From contig JADBKT010000008.1 of NCBI GenBank assembly GCA_014896255.1, positions 1-64,000 on the forward strand: a stretch of DNA of 64,000 nt, in the 5' to 3' direction. The notes beneath the pieces were generated by a model. The model was given only the letters and a program-made list of their open reading frames with translations, did no database searches and was not told where the DNA came from. The DNA is from Hydrogenibacillus sp. GTDB taxonomy: Bacteria > Bacillota > Bacilli > Thermicanales > DSM-22653. Position 1 is the stretch's first letter. Every line of letters starts with the position of its first letter. Below are positions 7,269 through 17,256 of this stretch, piece after piece. The position numbers and the translations under genes were made by a program.

Positions 7269-9443
7269 GTGATCGAGCGGTACACGCGGCCGGAGATGGG
7301 GGCCGTGTGGAGCGAAGCGCGCAAGTTTGAGATCTGGCGGGAGATCGAGGTGCTGGCCGTGGAAGGGTGGGCGGCGATCGGCGTCGTTCCCGCGGCGGAA
7401 GCGGCCGAGATTCGCGCCAAGGCGCGGGTCGATCTTTCGCGCATCGCCGAACTCGAGGAAACGACGCGCCACGATGTCGTCGCGTTTACCCGCCAACTGT
7501 CGGAGACGCTCGGGCCGGAACGGCGCTGGGTGCATTATGGGCTCACGTCGGCGGATATCGTCGATACGGCGATCGCGGTCCGGCTCAAAGAGGCGAACGC
7601 GATCTTGTGGCGGGACTTGGTGGCGCTTGTCGACGCGCTCACCGACCTCTCGCTCGCGCACCGCGATACGGTGATGATCGGGCGGACGCACGGCGTACAC
7701 GCGGAACCGACGACGTTCGGTCTGAAGATGGCGTATTTCCGGGAAGAGGTGCGCCGGCATATGGCGCGTCTTCGGGAAATCGAGCCGCGGCTTTACGTCG
7801 GCAAAATCTCCGGCGCCGTCGGGACGTATGCCTCGGTGCCGCCGGAGGTCGAAGCGTACGTGCTCCTGCGTCTCGGGCTTTCGCCTGCGCCGGTGGCGCT
7901 GCAGACGCTGTCCCGGGAGCGGCACGCGGAATATATGGCTTTTTTGGCCCTCGTGGCGTCGACGGCAGAGAAGATCGCGGTGGAACTTCGGCATCTCGCC
8001 CGGACGGAAGTGGGAGAGGTGGAGGAAGGGTTTCTCCCCGGGCAAAAAGGGTCTTCGGCGATGCCGCATAAGAAAAATCCGATCGGCCTGGAAAACGTGA
8101 CGGGCCTGGCGCGACTGGTGCGGGGTTACCTCGTGCCGGCGCTGGAGAATGTCGCTTTGTGGCACGAGCGGGACATCTCCCACTCGTCGGTCGAGCGCGT
8201 GGCCCTCTCCGATGCGACGATCGCCCTCGATTATTTGCTCGCTCGGCTCGCGTCGATCTTAAAGCGGCTCGTCGTACGCCCGGAGCGGATGCGCGCGAAT
8301 TTGGCGCGGACGGGCGGGTTGTATTTTTCCGGCCGGGTGGTTGGCGCCCTCGTCCGCGCCGGGTGGAGCCGCGAGGCGGCGTATGACCGGGTGCAGGCCC
8401 ATGCGCTCGCCGCCTGGGAAGGCCCGCCGGCCTTTGATGTGCGCATCCGGCAGGATGCGGCGATCGCCGAAACCCTCGGCGCAGCGGGCCTCGCGGCAGC
8501 GCTGGATGCGAACGATTACCTTCGCCATGTGCCGGACATTTTCCGCCGTCTCGGTCTCGACGGTGCGGCGCCGTCGACTTTTCCGGCCGGCCGAGGCGGT
8601 CGCGGAGCCAACGGGCCGGATGCGCACGGGGGAAGGGGCGACGCGGGTTGTGAACGTCATAAAGCGTGCGGGCCATTCGGAGGAGGGGCGATGATGGACG
8701 GCATCGAACGCGGAGTGCTTCGCGGTCGCGGCAAGGCGAAGGACGTCTACGCCACGAACCGGCCGGACGTGCTTTGGCTCGAGTACCGGGATGATCTGAC
8801 CGCCTTTGACGGGAAGAAAAAAGACACCCGGGAAGGCAAGGGGGCGCTTGTCAATGCGCTGTCGTCGTATTTTTTCACGTATCTCGCCCGGCATGGGGTG
8901 AGGACGCATTTCATCCGGCAGCGCGATGGGCGGGTACAGCTCGTCCGCAAACTGGCGATGATCCCGCTGGAGGTCGTCGTCCGTTACACCGTCGCCGGCT
9001 CTCTTGCCAAGCGGCTGGGTTGGGCAGAAGGGACGGCGCTTTCGCGGCCGATCGTCGAGTTTTACTATAAACGGGACGATCTGGGCGATCCGCTGCTCGC
9101 CGAGTCGCACATCGCGGCGCTCGGCATCGCTCAGCCGGAGACGCTCCGGGCGATCGAAGAGACGGCGCTTTGGGTCGGAGATCTGATCCGGGCGCATGTG
9201 CACGACGCCGGGCTGAGGCTGATCGACTTCAAGCTCGAATTCGGCCGCGATGCGGCCGGGGCGCTCGTCTTGGGCGATGAGATTTCCCCGGAGACGTGCC
9301 GCTTTTGGGATGCGGAGACGAACGCGCCGCTCGATAAAGATCGTTTTCGCCGGGATCTGGGCGACGTCTTGGAAGGATACCGGATCGTCGCCGAACGGCT
9401 CGGCGTGAAGGTTCCGGAACCGACGCGCGATTGGCCAAATTGA
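7269..9443 (+). CDS. purB-purC: Single ORF: adenylosuccinate lyase (PurB) followed in frame by phosphoribosylaminoimidazole-succinocarboxamide synthase (PurC)
   Basis: PurB: IERYTRPEMGAVWSEARKFEIWREIEVLAVEGWA...GSSAMPHKKNPI...LRHVPDIFRRLGL; linker of about 44 aa; PurC from MMDGIERGVLRGRGKAKDVYATNRPDVLWLEYRDDLTAFDGKKKD. No stop between; internal SD GGAGGAGGGG (8679-8688) before ATG 8691. Confidence 0.85.
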   Translation: MIERYTRPEMGAVWSEARKFEIWREIEVLAVEGWAAIGVVPAAEAAEIRAKARVDLSRIAELEETTRHDVVAFTRQLSETLGPERRWVHYGLTSADIVDTAIAVRLKEANAILWRDLVALVDALTDLSLAHRDTVMIGRTHGVHAEPTTFGLKMAYFREEVRRHMARLREIEPRLYVGKISGAVGTYASVPPEVEAYVLLRLGLSPAPVALQTLSRERHAEYMAFLALVASTAEKIAVELRHLARTEVGEVEEGFLPGQKGSSAMPHKKNPIGLENVTGLARLVRGYLVPALENVALWHERDISHSSVERVALSDATIALDYLLARLASILKRLVVRPERMRANLARTGGLYFSGRVVGALVRAGWSREAAYDRVQAHALAAWEGPPAFDVRIRQDAAIAETLGAAGLAAALDANDYLRHVPDIFRRLGLDGAAPSTFPAGRGGRGANGPDAHGGRGDAGCERHKACGPFGGGAMMDGIERGVLRGRGKAKDVYATNRPDVLWLEYRDDLTAFDGKKKDTREGKGALVNALSSYFFTYLARHGVRTHFIRQRDGRVQLVRKLAMIPLEVVVRYTVAGSLAKRLGWAEGTALSRPIVEFYYKRDDLGDPLLAESHIAALGIAQPETLRAIEETALWVGDLIRAHVHDAGLRLIDFKLEFGRDAAGALVLGDEISPETCRFWDAETNAPLDKDRFRRDLGDVLEGYRIVAERLGVKVPEPTRDWPN

Positions 9444-11286
9444 ATCAGGAGGTGAAGCCTGGTTCGGAGCGTTTCCGGCCTCATCCGAGATGCGGACCGC
9501 TTTTGCGAACCGGGCGCTTAAGATTGAGCACGCACGGGTTGACCGCCGAAGAACGACGGGTGATCGAAGCGGGTCTGGGGCGAGCGCCGAATCCGCTGGA
9601 GTGGGCGCTTTTCGGCGCGCTCTGGTCGGAACATTGCAGTTATAAACACACGAAACCGCTTCTTGGGATGCTCCCGACGCACGGCTCCGGCGTCGTCGCC
9701 GGACCGGGCGAAGGGGCCGGAGCGGTCGCCTGGCGCGATGGATGGGCGGTCGTCTTCAAATTGGAGAGCCACAATCACCCGTCGTACGTCGCGCCGTTCG
9801 ACGGTGCCGCGACCGGGGTAGGCGGCATTTTGCGGGACGTTTTCGCCATGGGCGCGGAAGTGCTGGCCGTCGCCGGGGCGCTCGCCTTCGACGTGGAGTC
9901 GGCGACGCGAAGCGCTCTGGCCACCGGAGTGGCCGATGGGCTGAAAGCGTATGCGGAGCGTTTCGGTGTACCGTTCGGAGCGCTGAGTGTCGTGCTCGAT
10001 GCGCGCTATCGGACGAACCCGCTGGTGAACGCGCTGGCCGTCGGCCGATTGGCGCGCGACAAGCTGGTCTTAAGCGCCGCCGACCGGGACGACCTCGTGT
10101 TCATCTATGCCGGTCGACCGACGGACTTCGACGGCGTGCACGGCGCGGCGTTCGCCTCAAAGTCGTTCGCCGGGGCGGGAGCAAACGCCCGCGCCGGCAA
10201 CGCGATCCCGGTTCGGGTGCCGAAGGCCGATCCCGAGACGGGGCGCCGGCTGTATGAGGCGACGTTGGCCGTGATCGGCCGCGGATGGGCGTATGCGGTG
10301 CAAGACATGGGCGCGGCGGGTCTGCTCAGCGCGAGCGCGGAGATGGCGGCGAAAGGCGGCCGCGGAGCGACGCTCTATTTGGATCGTGTGCCGCGGGCGT
10401 TTGCGGAGGAGCGGGGTGCTCCGCGTTCGGAGCGTGCGCCGGAGGCGGCGACGGCGATCACGCCGGAGGCGGCGGAAGTGTTGATGCTTTCGGAAACGCA
10501 AGAGCGGATGCTTTATGCCGTGCGGCGAGAAGATGCGGACGCGGTGCTCGCGCTGCTCGGCGATTACGGGATCCCGGCGGCGGCGGTCGGGGAGGTGCGC
10601 GCGGACGGACGCTACGTGCTCCAAAGCGGCGATCGCGTGCTGGCCGACGTCCCGGTCCGGCTGCTCGTCGACGGCGTTCCGCTCCATGATCTGCGTGAAC
10701 GGCTGTCGACATCGGCGCCGGCATCCGGGCGTGCGCCGGACGACGGGCATGTCGCGGGCGTGCCTGGCCAGACGACGCCAGACGAACGGTTGGCGGAGCA
10801 CTTCGGCGACCATCGGCGGTGGGCGGGAGCGGCGCTGTTCGGCCGGCGGCGGCTTTCTGCGGTCGGCCTTCAAGCGGTGCCTGATCTTCCGGGCGGCGTC
10901 GCCTATACGGTCGTCGCCGCGCCAAAGGTCGTGGAGGAGCGTCCGGATGTCGGCACCGCCGCGCTCGTCGTCTGGGGGGCGGTGCGCCTGGCGCTGGTCG
11001 GGGCGATGCCGCTCGGGGTAACGAACAACTTGAATTTCGGCGATCCGAGCGATCCGCGCGTCGCGCGGGACATCGTCCGCTCGATCGAAGGGCTCGCCGC
11101 CGGCGCCCGAGCGCTTGATCTCCCGGTCGTGAGCGGCAACGTCAGCCTGTATAACGCCACATCCGGCCGATCGATCCCGCCGACGCCGGTCGTCGGCCTG
11201 GTCGGCGACGTGCCGGACGACGAGTTGCTGAGCCGCGCGCCGACGCTGACGACGGGCGACGTGCTGGCGTGGGCGTCGCCGTGGCC
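9431..11286 (+). CDS. purL: Phosphoribosylformylglycinamidine synthase II (PurL), 3'-truncated and somewhat divergent
   Basis: LFGALWSEHCSYKHTKPLLGMLPT, VVFKLESHNHPSYVAPFDGAATGVGGILRDVFAMGA, VQDMGAAGLLSASAEMA, MLSETQERML, VVSGNVSLYNATSGRSIPPTPVVGLVGDV. Homology ends near codon GDVLAWASPWP; the remaining ORF is antisense to the next gene. Confidence 0.8.
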
Positions 11287-11733
11287 TCATGGTTCATCGG
11301 CCGAAAGAACGTCTTTCGAGACGACGTCGGATGACGGGGACACGCCGCCGCCGGACGTCGGGACCGCCCCGCCGCTCGGATCGCCGTCCGTCCGGACTTG
11401 CGGTCTTTCCGCCGCGCTCCGCCCGTCGCGCCAGACGGCCTCGAGGAGCGCACGGTTTTGTTCTTCCAGCAGGAGCAGCACCTCATTCAGTTCGTCGAGG
11501 GCCTGGAACAGGCGCAAGACGTCCGCCGACGACAGCGCGACGCCGTCCGCCGATCCGCGCTCCGGCGCCTCCGCGGTCGACGCGCGGCCGCTTGAACGGC
11601 GTTTCCCGCCCGCATAAACGGCCTCGCGGGCAGCCGACCCCGCGCCGCGGGCGGCGCGCACCGCCAGCGCCAAAGCGACCAGGGACGACAACATGGCGAA
11701 GAAGGCCAGGACAAACGCGCTAAAGGCGGACAT
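11287..11733 (-). CDS. Hypothetical single-TM coiled-coil protein after sigD (SwrB/YlxL position)
   Basis: MSAFSAFVLAFFAMLSSLVALALAVRAARG then ALDELNEVLLLLEEQNRALLEAV; immediately distal to the sigD block. Confidence 0.5.
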   Translation of the reverse strand: MSAFSAFVLAFFAMLSSLVALALAVRAARGAGSAAREAVYAGGKRRSSGRASTAEAPERGSADGVALSSADVLRLFQALDELNEVLLLLEEQNRALLEAVWRDGRSAAERPQVRTDGDPSGGAVPTSGGGVSPSSDVVSKDVLSADEP

Positions 11734-11965
11734 CGAACCGCCCGCCTTTCGTTTCGCCCGCGGTCGATGAACGCAAGGGCGGGGAAAAAAGCCCCGCTTG
11801 ATGCACTTCACGCACCGATCGCGTTTCCTTTTCCCGCTTCACGGCGGAAGCGCGCGCGACCTCGCCGGCCTGTGCGGCGGCTGCCGTTTCACCCGCCTGC
11901 CGTTCCGCCCCCGCCTCGAAGGTGCGGGGGAGAGCCACTTCCAATTCGATCAGGCGCAAGTTCAT
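11720..11965 (-). CDS. Small conserved hypothetical protein of the flagellar/chemotaxis operon
   Basis: MNLRLIELEVALPRTFEAGAERQAGE; start overlaps the sigD stop. Confidence 0.45.
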   Translation of the reverse strand: MNLRLIELEVALPRTFEAGAERQAGETAAAAQAGEVARASAVKREKETRSVREVHQAGLFSPPLRSSTAGETKGGRFDVRL

Positions 11966-12741
11966 CCGTATTCCCCTCCTTCCACCCAAGGGACGAGGAG
12001 CGGCCGCAGGCGCTTGAGCGCCTGCGTATGCAACTGCGAGATGCGCGAAGGCGACAGCTCGAGCACGCCGGCCACTTCGCTGAACGACAAGCCCTCGTAA
12101 TAGAACAGCGTCAAGACGAGGCGTTCTTTTTCCGGGAGCGTCGCGATCGCCGCGGCGAGCGCGCGGGCGAGCTCCGCCCGTTCGCCGTGCGCTTCCGGGT
12201 TCGGCGCATCGGGATCGGCGATCGACTCCAACAGGTCCTCCTCTTCCGCCTCGCTCCCCGCCCCGTGGGCGCCGTACGCGGCCGAACGCCGACGCTTCAG
12301 TTCGTCGATCTGGGCGAGCGAAAGCCCCGCCTCCTCCGCCACCCGAGCGTCGACGGCGTGTGCGAGGGTGCTCTGCTCCAGCCGCGAGCGGGCCTCTTCG
12401 TAGCGCTTGATCTGCTCCCGCGTGCTGCGCGGCAAGCTATCGCCGGCGCGCAGGCCGTCGTAGATCGCGCCGCGGATGCGCCAGAGCGCATAAGTCACAA
12501 ACTTGAGCCCCCGAGCGGGGTCATATTTGCGCACCGCGTCCATCAAGCCGACGAGACCGAAGCTCTTAAGCTCTTCCGGTTCGACGTGCGCGGCGAAACG
12601 ACTGCCCATGCGGCGGACGACGCGTTCGACAAGGTAAGCGTAACGTTCGACGAGGACATTTTCAAGCGTTCGGGCGCCGCTCGCCTTGTACTCACGCCAA
12701 AGCTGTTCCAATCCCTCGTGGGCGGTGCGGTGGCGGCTCAT
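11962..12741 (-). CDS. sigD: RNA polymerase sigma factor, FliA/SigD (sigma-28) family
   Basis: RYAYLVERVVRRMGSR...EELKSFGLVGLMDAVRKYDPARGLKFVTYALWRIRGAIYDGLRAGDSLPRSTRE; LPEKERLVLTLFYYEGLSFSEVAGVLELSPSRISQLHTQAL. Confidence 0.92.
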   Translation of the reverse strand: MSRHRTAHEGLEQLWREYKASGARTLENVLVERYAYLVERVVRRMGSRFAAHVEPEELKSFGLVGLMDAVRKYDPARGLKFVTYALWRIRGAIYDGLRAGDSLPRSTREQIKRYEEARSRLEQSTLAHAVDARVAEEAGLSLAQIDELKRRRSAAYGAHGAGSEAEEEDLLESIADPDAPNPEAHGERAELARALAAAIATLPEKERLVLTLFYYEGLSFSEVAGVLELSPSRISQLHTQALKRLRPLLVPWVEGGEYG

Positions 12742-12775
12742 GATTCTCCCTCCTTCGGCGTGGTAACGCTCGCGC

Positions 12776-13255
12776 CTACAAGGCTTGCTCGCCGTTCTGC
12801 GCGGTACGGACGTAGAGCGTGCCGTCCTCGAGATCCAGCTCGATCGTGCGTCCGAGGGTGCCGCCGGTGTCCTCGGCGAGGATCGGGATGTCATGCGCGC
12901 GCAGGGCGGCGCGCGCCGCTTCGACGTTGCGTTCACCGATTTTGAGCGCTTCACTTCTGACCTGTTGGAACATGTGCGCGCCGCCGGCCAGTTTGGCCAC
13001 CAGGCGCGAGCGGTGAGCGCCGAGCGCTTCCATCCGCCGGATGAGCTCCGGTACCGCCGTATCGGCGAATTTCGCCGCCTGAACGTCTCCGCGGGCTTGG
13101 CCGGAGTCCGGCAGCATAATGTGCGCCATCCCGCCGATTTTGTGCCGCCCGTCATACAACACGATGCCGACACAGGAGCCGAGCCCGGCGGTGCGGATCC
13201 GTCCGGGCGCCGCGGCGGCGGCAAGATCGGCGATGCCGACTCTAATCACGTCCAT
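12776..13255 (-). CDS. cheD: Chemoreceptor glutamine deamidase CheD
   Basis: LGSCVGIVLYDGRHKIGGMAHIMLPDS; LVAKLAGGAHMF; IGERNVEA. Confidence 0.92.
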   Translation of the reverse strand: MDVIRVGIADLAAAAAPGRIRTAGLGSCVGIVLYDGRHKIGGMAHIMLPDSGQARGDVQAAKFADTAVPELIRRMEALGAHRSRLVAKLAGGAHMFQQVRSEALKIGERNVEAARAALRAHDIPILAEDTGGTLGRTIELDLEDGTLYVRTAQNGEQAL

Positions 13256-13862
13256 GCGCTTGAACCCCTAACGCTTGGAATAACGCGGCCAAAGCGTCCG
13301 GCGCCGGGAGGAGGAACAGCTGCCCGCCGATCGATTGCCCCGATCCGTATAATCGCGCATCAATGACGACGGCGTGATCGCTGACCCGTCCGGCCTCCAG
13401 AAGGCCGTAGACGAGGATCGATGGCCCCATGTCCAAAGCGACGCCCGGAACGCTCGGGCTCACCTTGAGACCCGTCAAATCGGAGAGCGCCGACAAATAC
13501 GATCCGGCCAAAATATTGCCGATTTCCTGCAGCGCGGACCATTCCAGCTCTGTAAAGGAGGGCCTCTCGTCGTCGACGACGCCGGGCAACAGCAAACGCA
13601 AAAGCGCTTTGGCCGCCTCGGGGCGAAACAACAGGACGATGCTCCCCTTAAGCTCGCCGTCAAACAACAGGAAAGTCGCCGCATACACGGTCTCTTCGCC
13701 GATCAGCATGCCGATTTCGGCGAACGAGAGCACGCGGGCCACCGGAACGGACATGTCGACGCGCGTACCGGTCAGCTTGGACAGCGACGTCGTGGCGTGC
13801 GCCGCACCGATGTTGCCGATCTCGCGCAAGACGTCCAGTTCGAACGCGGAAAACGGGCGCAT
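13242..13862 (-). CDS. cheC: CheY-P phosphatase CheC
   Basis: LDVLREIGNIGAAHATTSLSKLTGTRVDMSVP; EWSALQEIGNILAGSYLSALSDLTGLKVSPSVP, the duplicated CheC motif. Confidence 0.92.
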   Translation of the reverse strand: MRPFSAFELDVLREIGNIGAAHATTSLSKLTGTRVDMSVPVARVLSFAEIGMLIGEETVYAATFLLFDGELKGSIVLLFRPEAAKALLRLLLPGVVDDERPSFTELEWSALQEIGNILAGSYLSALSDLTGLKVSPSVPGVALDMGPSILVYGLLEAGRVSDHAVVIDARLYGSGQSIGGQLFLLPAPDALAALFQALGVQAHGRD

Positions 13863-13869
13863 CTTCGAG

Positions 13870-14355
13870 TTACCCCTCGATGCGCTGGACGGCTTCGCGC
13901 TCTTCATCGCTCAGCACGCGCGTCAAATTGAGCAGCACGACGAGCGATTCGCCCAGATGCGCAATCCCTTCCACGTACGTCGAGCGAACGGTCGTCACCA
14001 CCTCCGGCGGCGGCACGACCGCCGACGGCGGCAGATCGACGACATCGTCGGCGCGGTCGACGATGAGTCCCACGTGCAGATCCCCGACGCGCACGATCAA
14101 AATGCGCGTTTCCGCGTCAAACGGCTTGGCCGTGACGCCGAGCTTCATCCGAAGATCGACGACCGGCGTGACGACCCCCCGCAGGTTGATCACGCCCTTG
14201 ACGTACGGCGGCGCCTCCGGCACGCGCGTGATGTCCGTGAGCCGCTCGATGGACTCCACATGCTGTACGTCGACCGCATACCGTTCCTCGCCGAGGGCGA
14301 AGACGATCACTTTCAGATCGGTGCTTTTGTCCGATTCCATCCCAGGTTCGAACAT
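13870..14355 (-). CDS. cheW: Chemotaxis coupling protein CheW
   Basis: VIVFALGEERYAVDVQHVESIERLTDITRVPEAPPYVKGVINLRGVVTPVVDLRMKLG. Confidence 0.92.
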   Translation of the reverse strand: MFEPGMESDKSTDLKVIVFALGEERYAVDVQHVESIERLTDITRVPEAPPYVKGVINLRGVVTPVVDLRMKLGVTAKPFDAETRILIVRVGDLHVGLIVDRADDVVDLPPSAVVPPPEVVTTVRSTYVEGIAHLGESLVVLLNLTRVLSDEEREAVQRIEG

Positions 14356-14403
14356 CCTTAAATTCCCTCCTGTCACTGGGTGCACGCCTCCGCACGCCTC
14401 TTC

Positions 14404-15411
14404 TCAGACGACCAACGTCCCTTTCGACGCCCCTTCGAAAAAGGCGGACGGCTCGACGACCAGGGCCACACGGCCGTCGCCCAAGATCGTCGCCCCCAAA
14501 AACGTGGTGATCCGCTTCAAATAAGCGCCGAGCGATTTGAGGACGATCTCCTGTTGGCCGATGAACCGGTCGACAACGAGGCCGACATGGCGCTCGTTCT
14601 TCTTGATCACGGCGACATACAGCGCCGTCGGTTCTCCCGCCTCTTTGCCGTCCGTGACCTTTGGGTGCACGCCGTGCGTACCGAGGCGCGGCGGAGCGGT
14701 CGTCCGGAAAAAGCTGCGGCCGTCGACGAGCGGAATGATCGTCCCCCGAAGATCGATGACCGGCTGAAGATGGACCGTCCGTACCGATTCCGGAGGAACG
14801 GCGATGGTCTCGAGGAGATCGGCGATCGGCAGGGCATACGTCTCGCCGCCGATGTCGACGAGCATGGCGAAGAGGATCGACAGCGTGAGCGGCAGCTGAA
14901 TGCGAAAGATCGTCCCTTCGCCCGGTTTGGAGAAAACGGCGACCCGCCCGCCGAGCGATTCGATCTTGTTCTTCACCACGTCCAACCCGACGCCGCGGCC
15001 GGAAATGTCGGTGACGACGTCCGCCGTGCTGAAGCCGGGGTGAAAGAGCAACTGATAGACGGCCCCGTCGCGCATCTCCCTCGCCTCTTCCGGGCGGACG
15101 AGCCCGCGTTCGATCGCTTTCTTCAGCACCTTGTCGCGGTCGATGCCCCGCCCGTCGTCGCGCACTTCGATGTACACGTTGTTGCCGCTCGGATACGCGA
15201 CGAGCTCCACCGTTCCCACCGGCGGTTTGCCCTTCGCCTTGCGCTCCGCTTCGGATTCCAGTCCATGGTCGACGGCGTTCCGGACGAGGTGCATGATCGG
15301 ATCGCCGATTTCGTCTACGACCGTGCGGTCGAGTTCCGTCTCTTCGCCGCGGACGACGAGATGGACCGATTTCCCGAGCTCCCTGGCCACGTCGCGCACC
15401 ATGCGCGGAGT
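14404..15411 (-). CDS. cheA: Chemotaxis histidine kinase CheA, 5'-truncated (catalytic P4 and regulatory P5 domains retained)
   Basis: PRMVRDVARELGKSVHLVVRGEETELDRTVVDEIGDPIMHLVRNAVDHGLES; GRGVGLDVVKNKIESLGG; CheW-like C-term. No P1 HPt, P2 or most of P3 upstream. Confidence 0.85.
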   Translation of the reverse strand, partial: TPRMVRDVARELGKSVHLVVRGEETELDRTVVDEIGDPIMHLVRNAVDHGLESEAERKAKGKPPVGTVELVAYPSGNNVYIEVRDDGRGIDRDKVLKKAIERGLVRPEEAREMRDGAVYQLLFHPGFSTADVVTDISGRGVGLDVVKNKIESLGGRVAVFSKPGEGTIFRIQLPLTLSILFAMLVDIGGETYALPIADLLETIAVPPESVRTVHLQPVIDLRGTIIPLVDGRSFFRTTAPPRLGTHGVHPKVTDGKEAGEPTALYVAVIKKNERHVGLVVDRFIGQQEIVLKSLGAYLKRITTFLGATILGDGRVALVVEPSAFFEGASKGTLVV

Positions 15412-15449
15412 CGGCCGTGGTGAATCAAAGTGGAAAGGTGCGGTAGGCC

Positions 15450-17256
15450 GTGGTGCATCTGTCGATTGAACGATCTGATGTCGGGCGATCCGTCGAACGA
15501 CTGTCGGCGGCGTTGTTCGGGCCCAAGCGCGTCGCCGTCGTGGGCGCGTCACGCGATCCGAAAAAAATCGGTCATATCGTCGTCGACAATCTGCGTAAGG
15601 CGGGCTATCCGGGAGAGGTCATACCGGTCAACCCGAAGGGCGGCATGATCGCCGGAGCGGTGGCGGAGGAAAGCTTGACCGTCGCTTACGAACGCCACGG
15701 TGACATCGACCTCGCCGTCGTCGCCGTGCCGGCGCCGGCCGTGCCGGCGGTCGCCGAGGAAGCCGGGCGGATCGGCGTGCGGGCGCTTATCGTGCTCAGC
15801 GCCGGGTTTAAGGAAACGGGCCAAGAGGGTCGGGAACGCGAAGCAGCGCTCGTGCGCGCTAAAAGCCAGTACGGCATGCGCGTGCTCGGGCCGAACGTCA
15901 TCGGCGTGATCGATACGCACACGCCGCTCAACGCTTCTTTTGCCGCCGATTTTCCGGATGCCGGTGAAATCGCCGCCGTTTCGCAAAGCGGCGCGGTGCT
16001 CCTCAGCATGCTCGATTGGGCGAAGCGCGAGGGCATGGGTTTTTCCAGAATGCTCAGCATCGGCAACAAGGCCGACCTCGATGAAGCCGATCTGCTCCTC
16101 CTGCTCGAACCGGATGCGCAATCTCGCGTGATTTTGATGTATCTGGAGGATGTCAAAGACGGCCGGCGCTTTGTCGACATCGCTCGGCAGGTGACGACCC
16201 GAAAGCCGATCATCGTCCTCAAATCCGGAACGAGCGAACTGGGCATGCGAGCCGCTTTGTCGCACACGGGGGCGCTGGCCGGTTCGGATCGGGCGTATGA
16301 AGCGGCGTTTCGCCGTGCCGGCGTGATTCGCGCGCGATCGATGCAGGAGCTGTTTGATCTCGCTTGGGCGTTCCGCTCCCCGACCCGGCCGATGGGGCGG
16401 CGGGTGGCGGTGGTGACGAACGCCGGGGGCGGCGGCATTTTGACCGTCGATCAGCTGGATCGCGAGAAGCTGCGGATGGCTTCCTTGGGTCAGGAGACGA
16501 TCGAACGGTTGCGGACCGTCCTTCCGCCGGCGGCGAGCGTCCTCGGCCCCGTCGACGTGCTCGGAGACGCCCGCGCCGATCGATATGCGGCGGCGCTTCA
16601 GGCGGTTTTGGCCGATCCCGGCGTCGACAGCGCGATCGTCCTCCTTTGCCCGACGGCCGCGGCGGAGCCTGCGGCCACGGCGCAGGTGATCGTCGACGCT
16701 CAAGCGGCGCATCCGGACAAACCGTTGTTCGCCGTGCTCTTGGGTGGAGCGCAGATGGCGGAAGCGGAAATGATTTTGCGCCGGCGTCGGATTCCGACGT
16801 ATCCGTTTCCGGAACGGGCGGTGACGGCCCTCGCGCGGCTCACGGCACATGCGCTGAAAGGGCGCGCCCCGGCCTCCGATGCCGGGGATGGTCCGAGCGA
16901 TCCGGGAACGGATGGTCGGGCGGCCGACGAAACGTTCGTCGATGCGGCATCTCGTGCGACGGCGATCGAAGTGCTTCAGGCGGTGCGCGCCGACCGGCGA
17001 AAGGCCCTGCTCTCCGGAGAAGCGCTCCGGGTGCTGGAAGCGTACGGCGTTCCGACGGCCAAGGCCCATCTCGCGCGTTCGGCGGATGAAGCGGCGGCGT
17101 TCGCTCAGGCGATCGGCGGTCCGGTCGCGCTGAAGATCGCCTCACCGTCGATTCTGCACAAGACGGACATCGGCGGCGTGAAGCTGGGGCTTCGATCGGC
17201 GGAAGCCGTGCGCCGGGCGTACGCGGAGATCGTCGACGCGAGCGGCAGGCGGACCG
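15450..17256 (+). CDS. ADP-forming acyl/acetyl-CoA synthetase (acetate--CoA ligase) family protein, 3'-truncated
   Basis: LFGPKRVAVVGASRDPKKIGHIVVDNLRKAGYPGEVIPVNPKGG; VAVVTNAGGGGILTVDQL; ALKIASPSILHKTDIGGVKLGL (ATP-grasp part) then abrupt loss at about 17250. Confidence 0.8.

Noticed and set aside
11287-11617. C-terminal part of the reported 728-aa PurL ORF as real PurL sequence
   Set aside because: It is low-complexity, lacks PurL motifs and is antisense to the reverse-strand coiled-coil gene.
11290-17256. Genomic island or mobile element carrying chemotaxis genes
   Set aside because: No integrase, transposase, tRNA target or flanking repeats of meaningful length; gene-internal breakpoints fit mis-join or rearrangement better.
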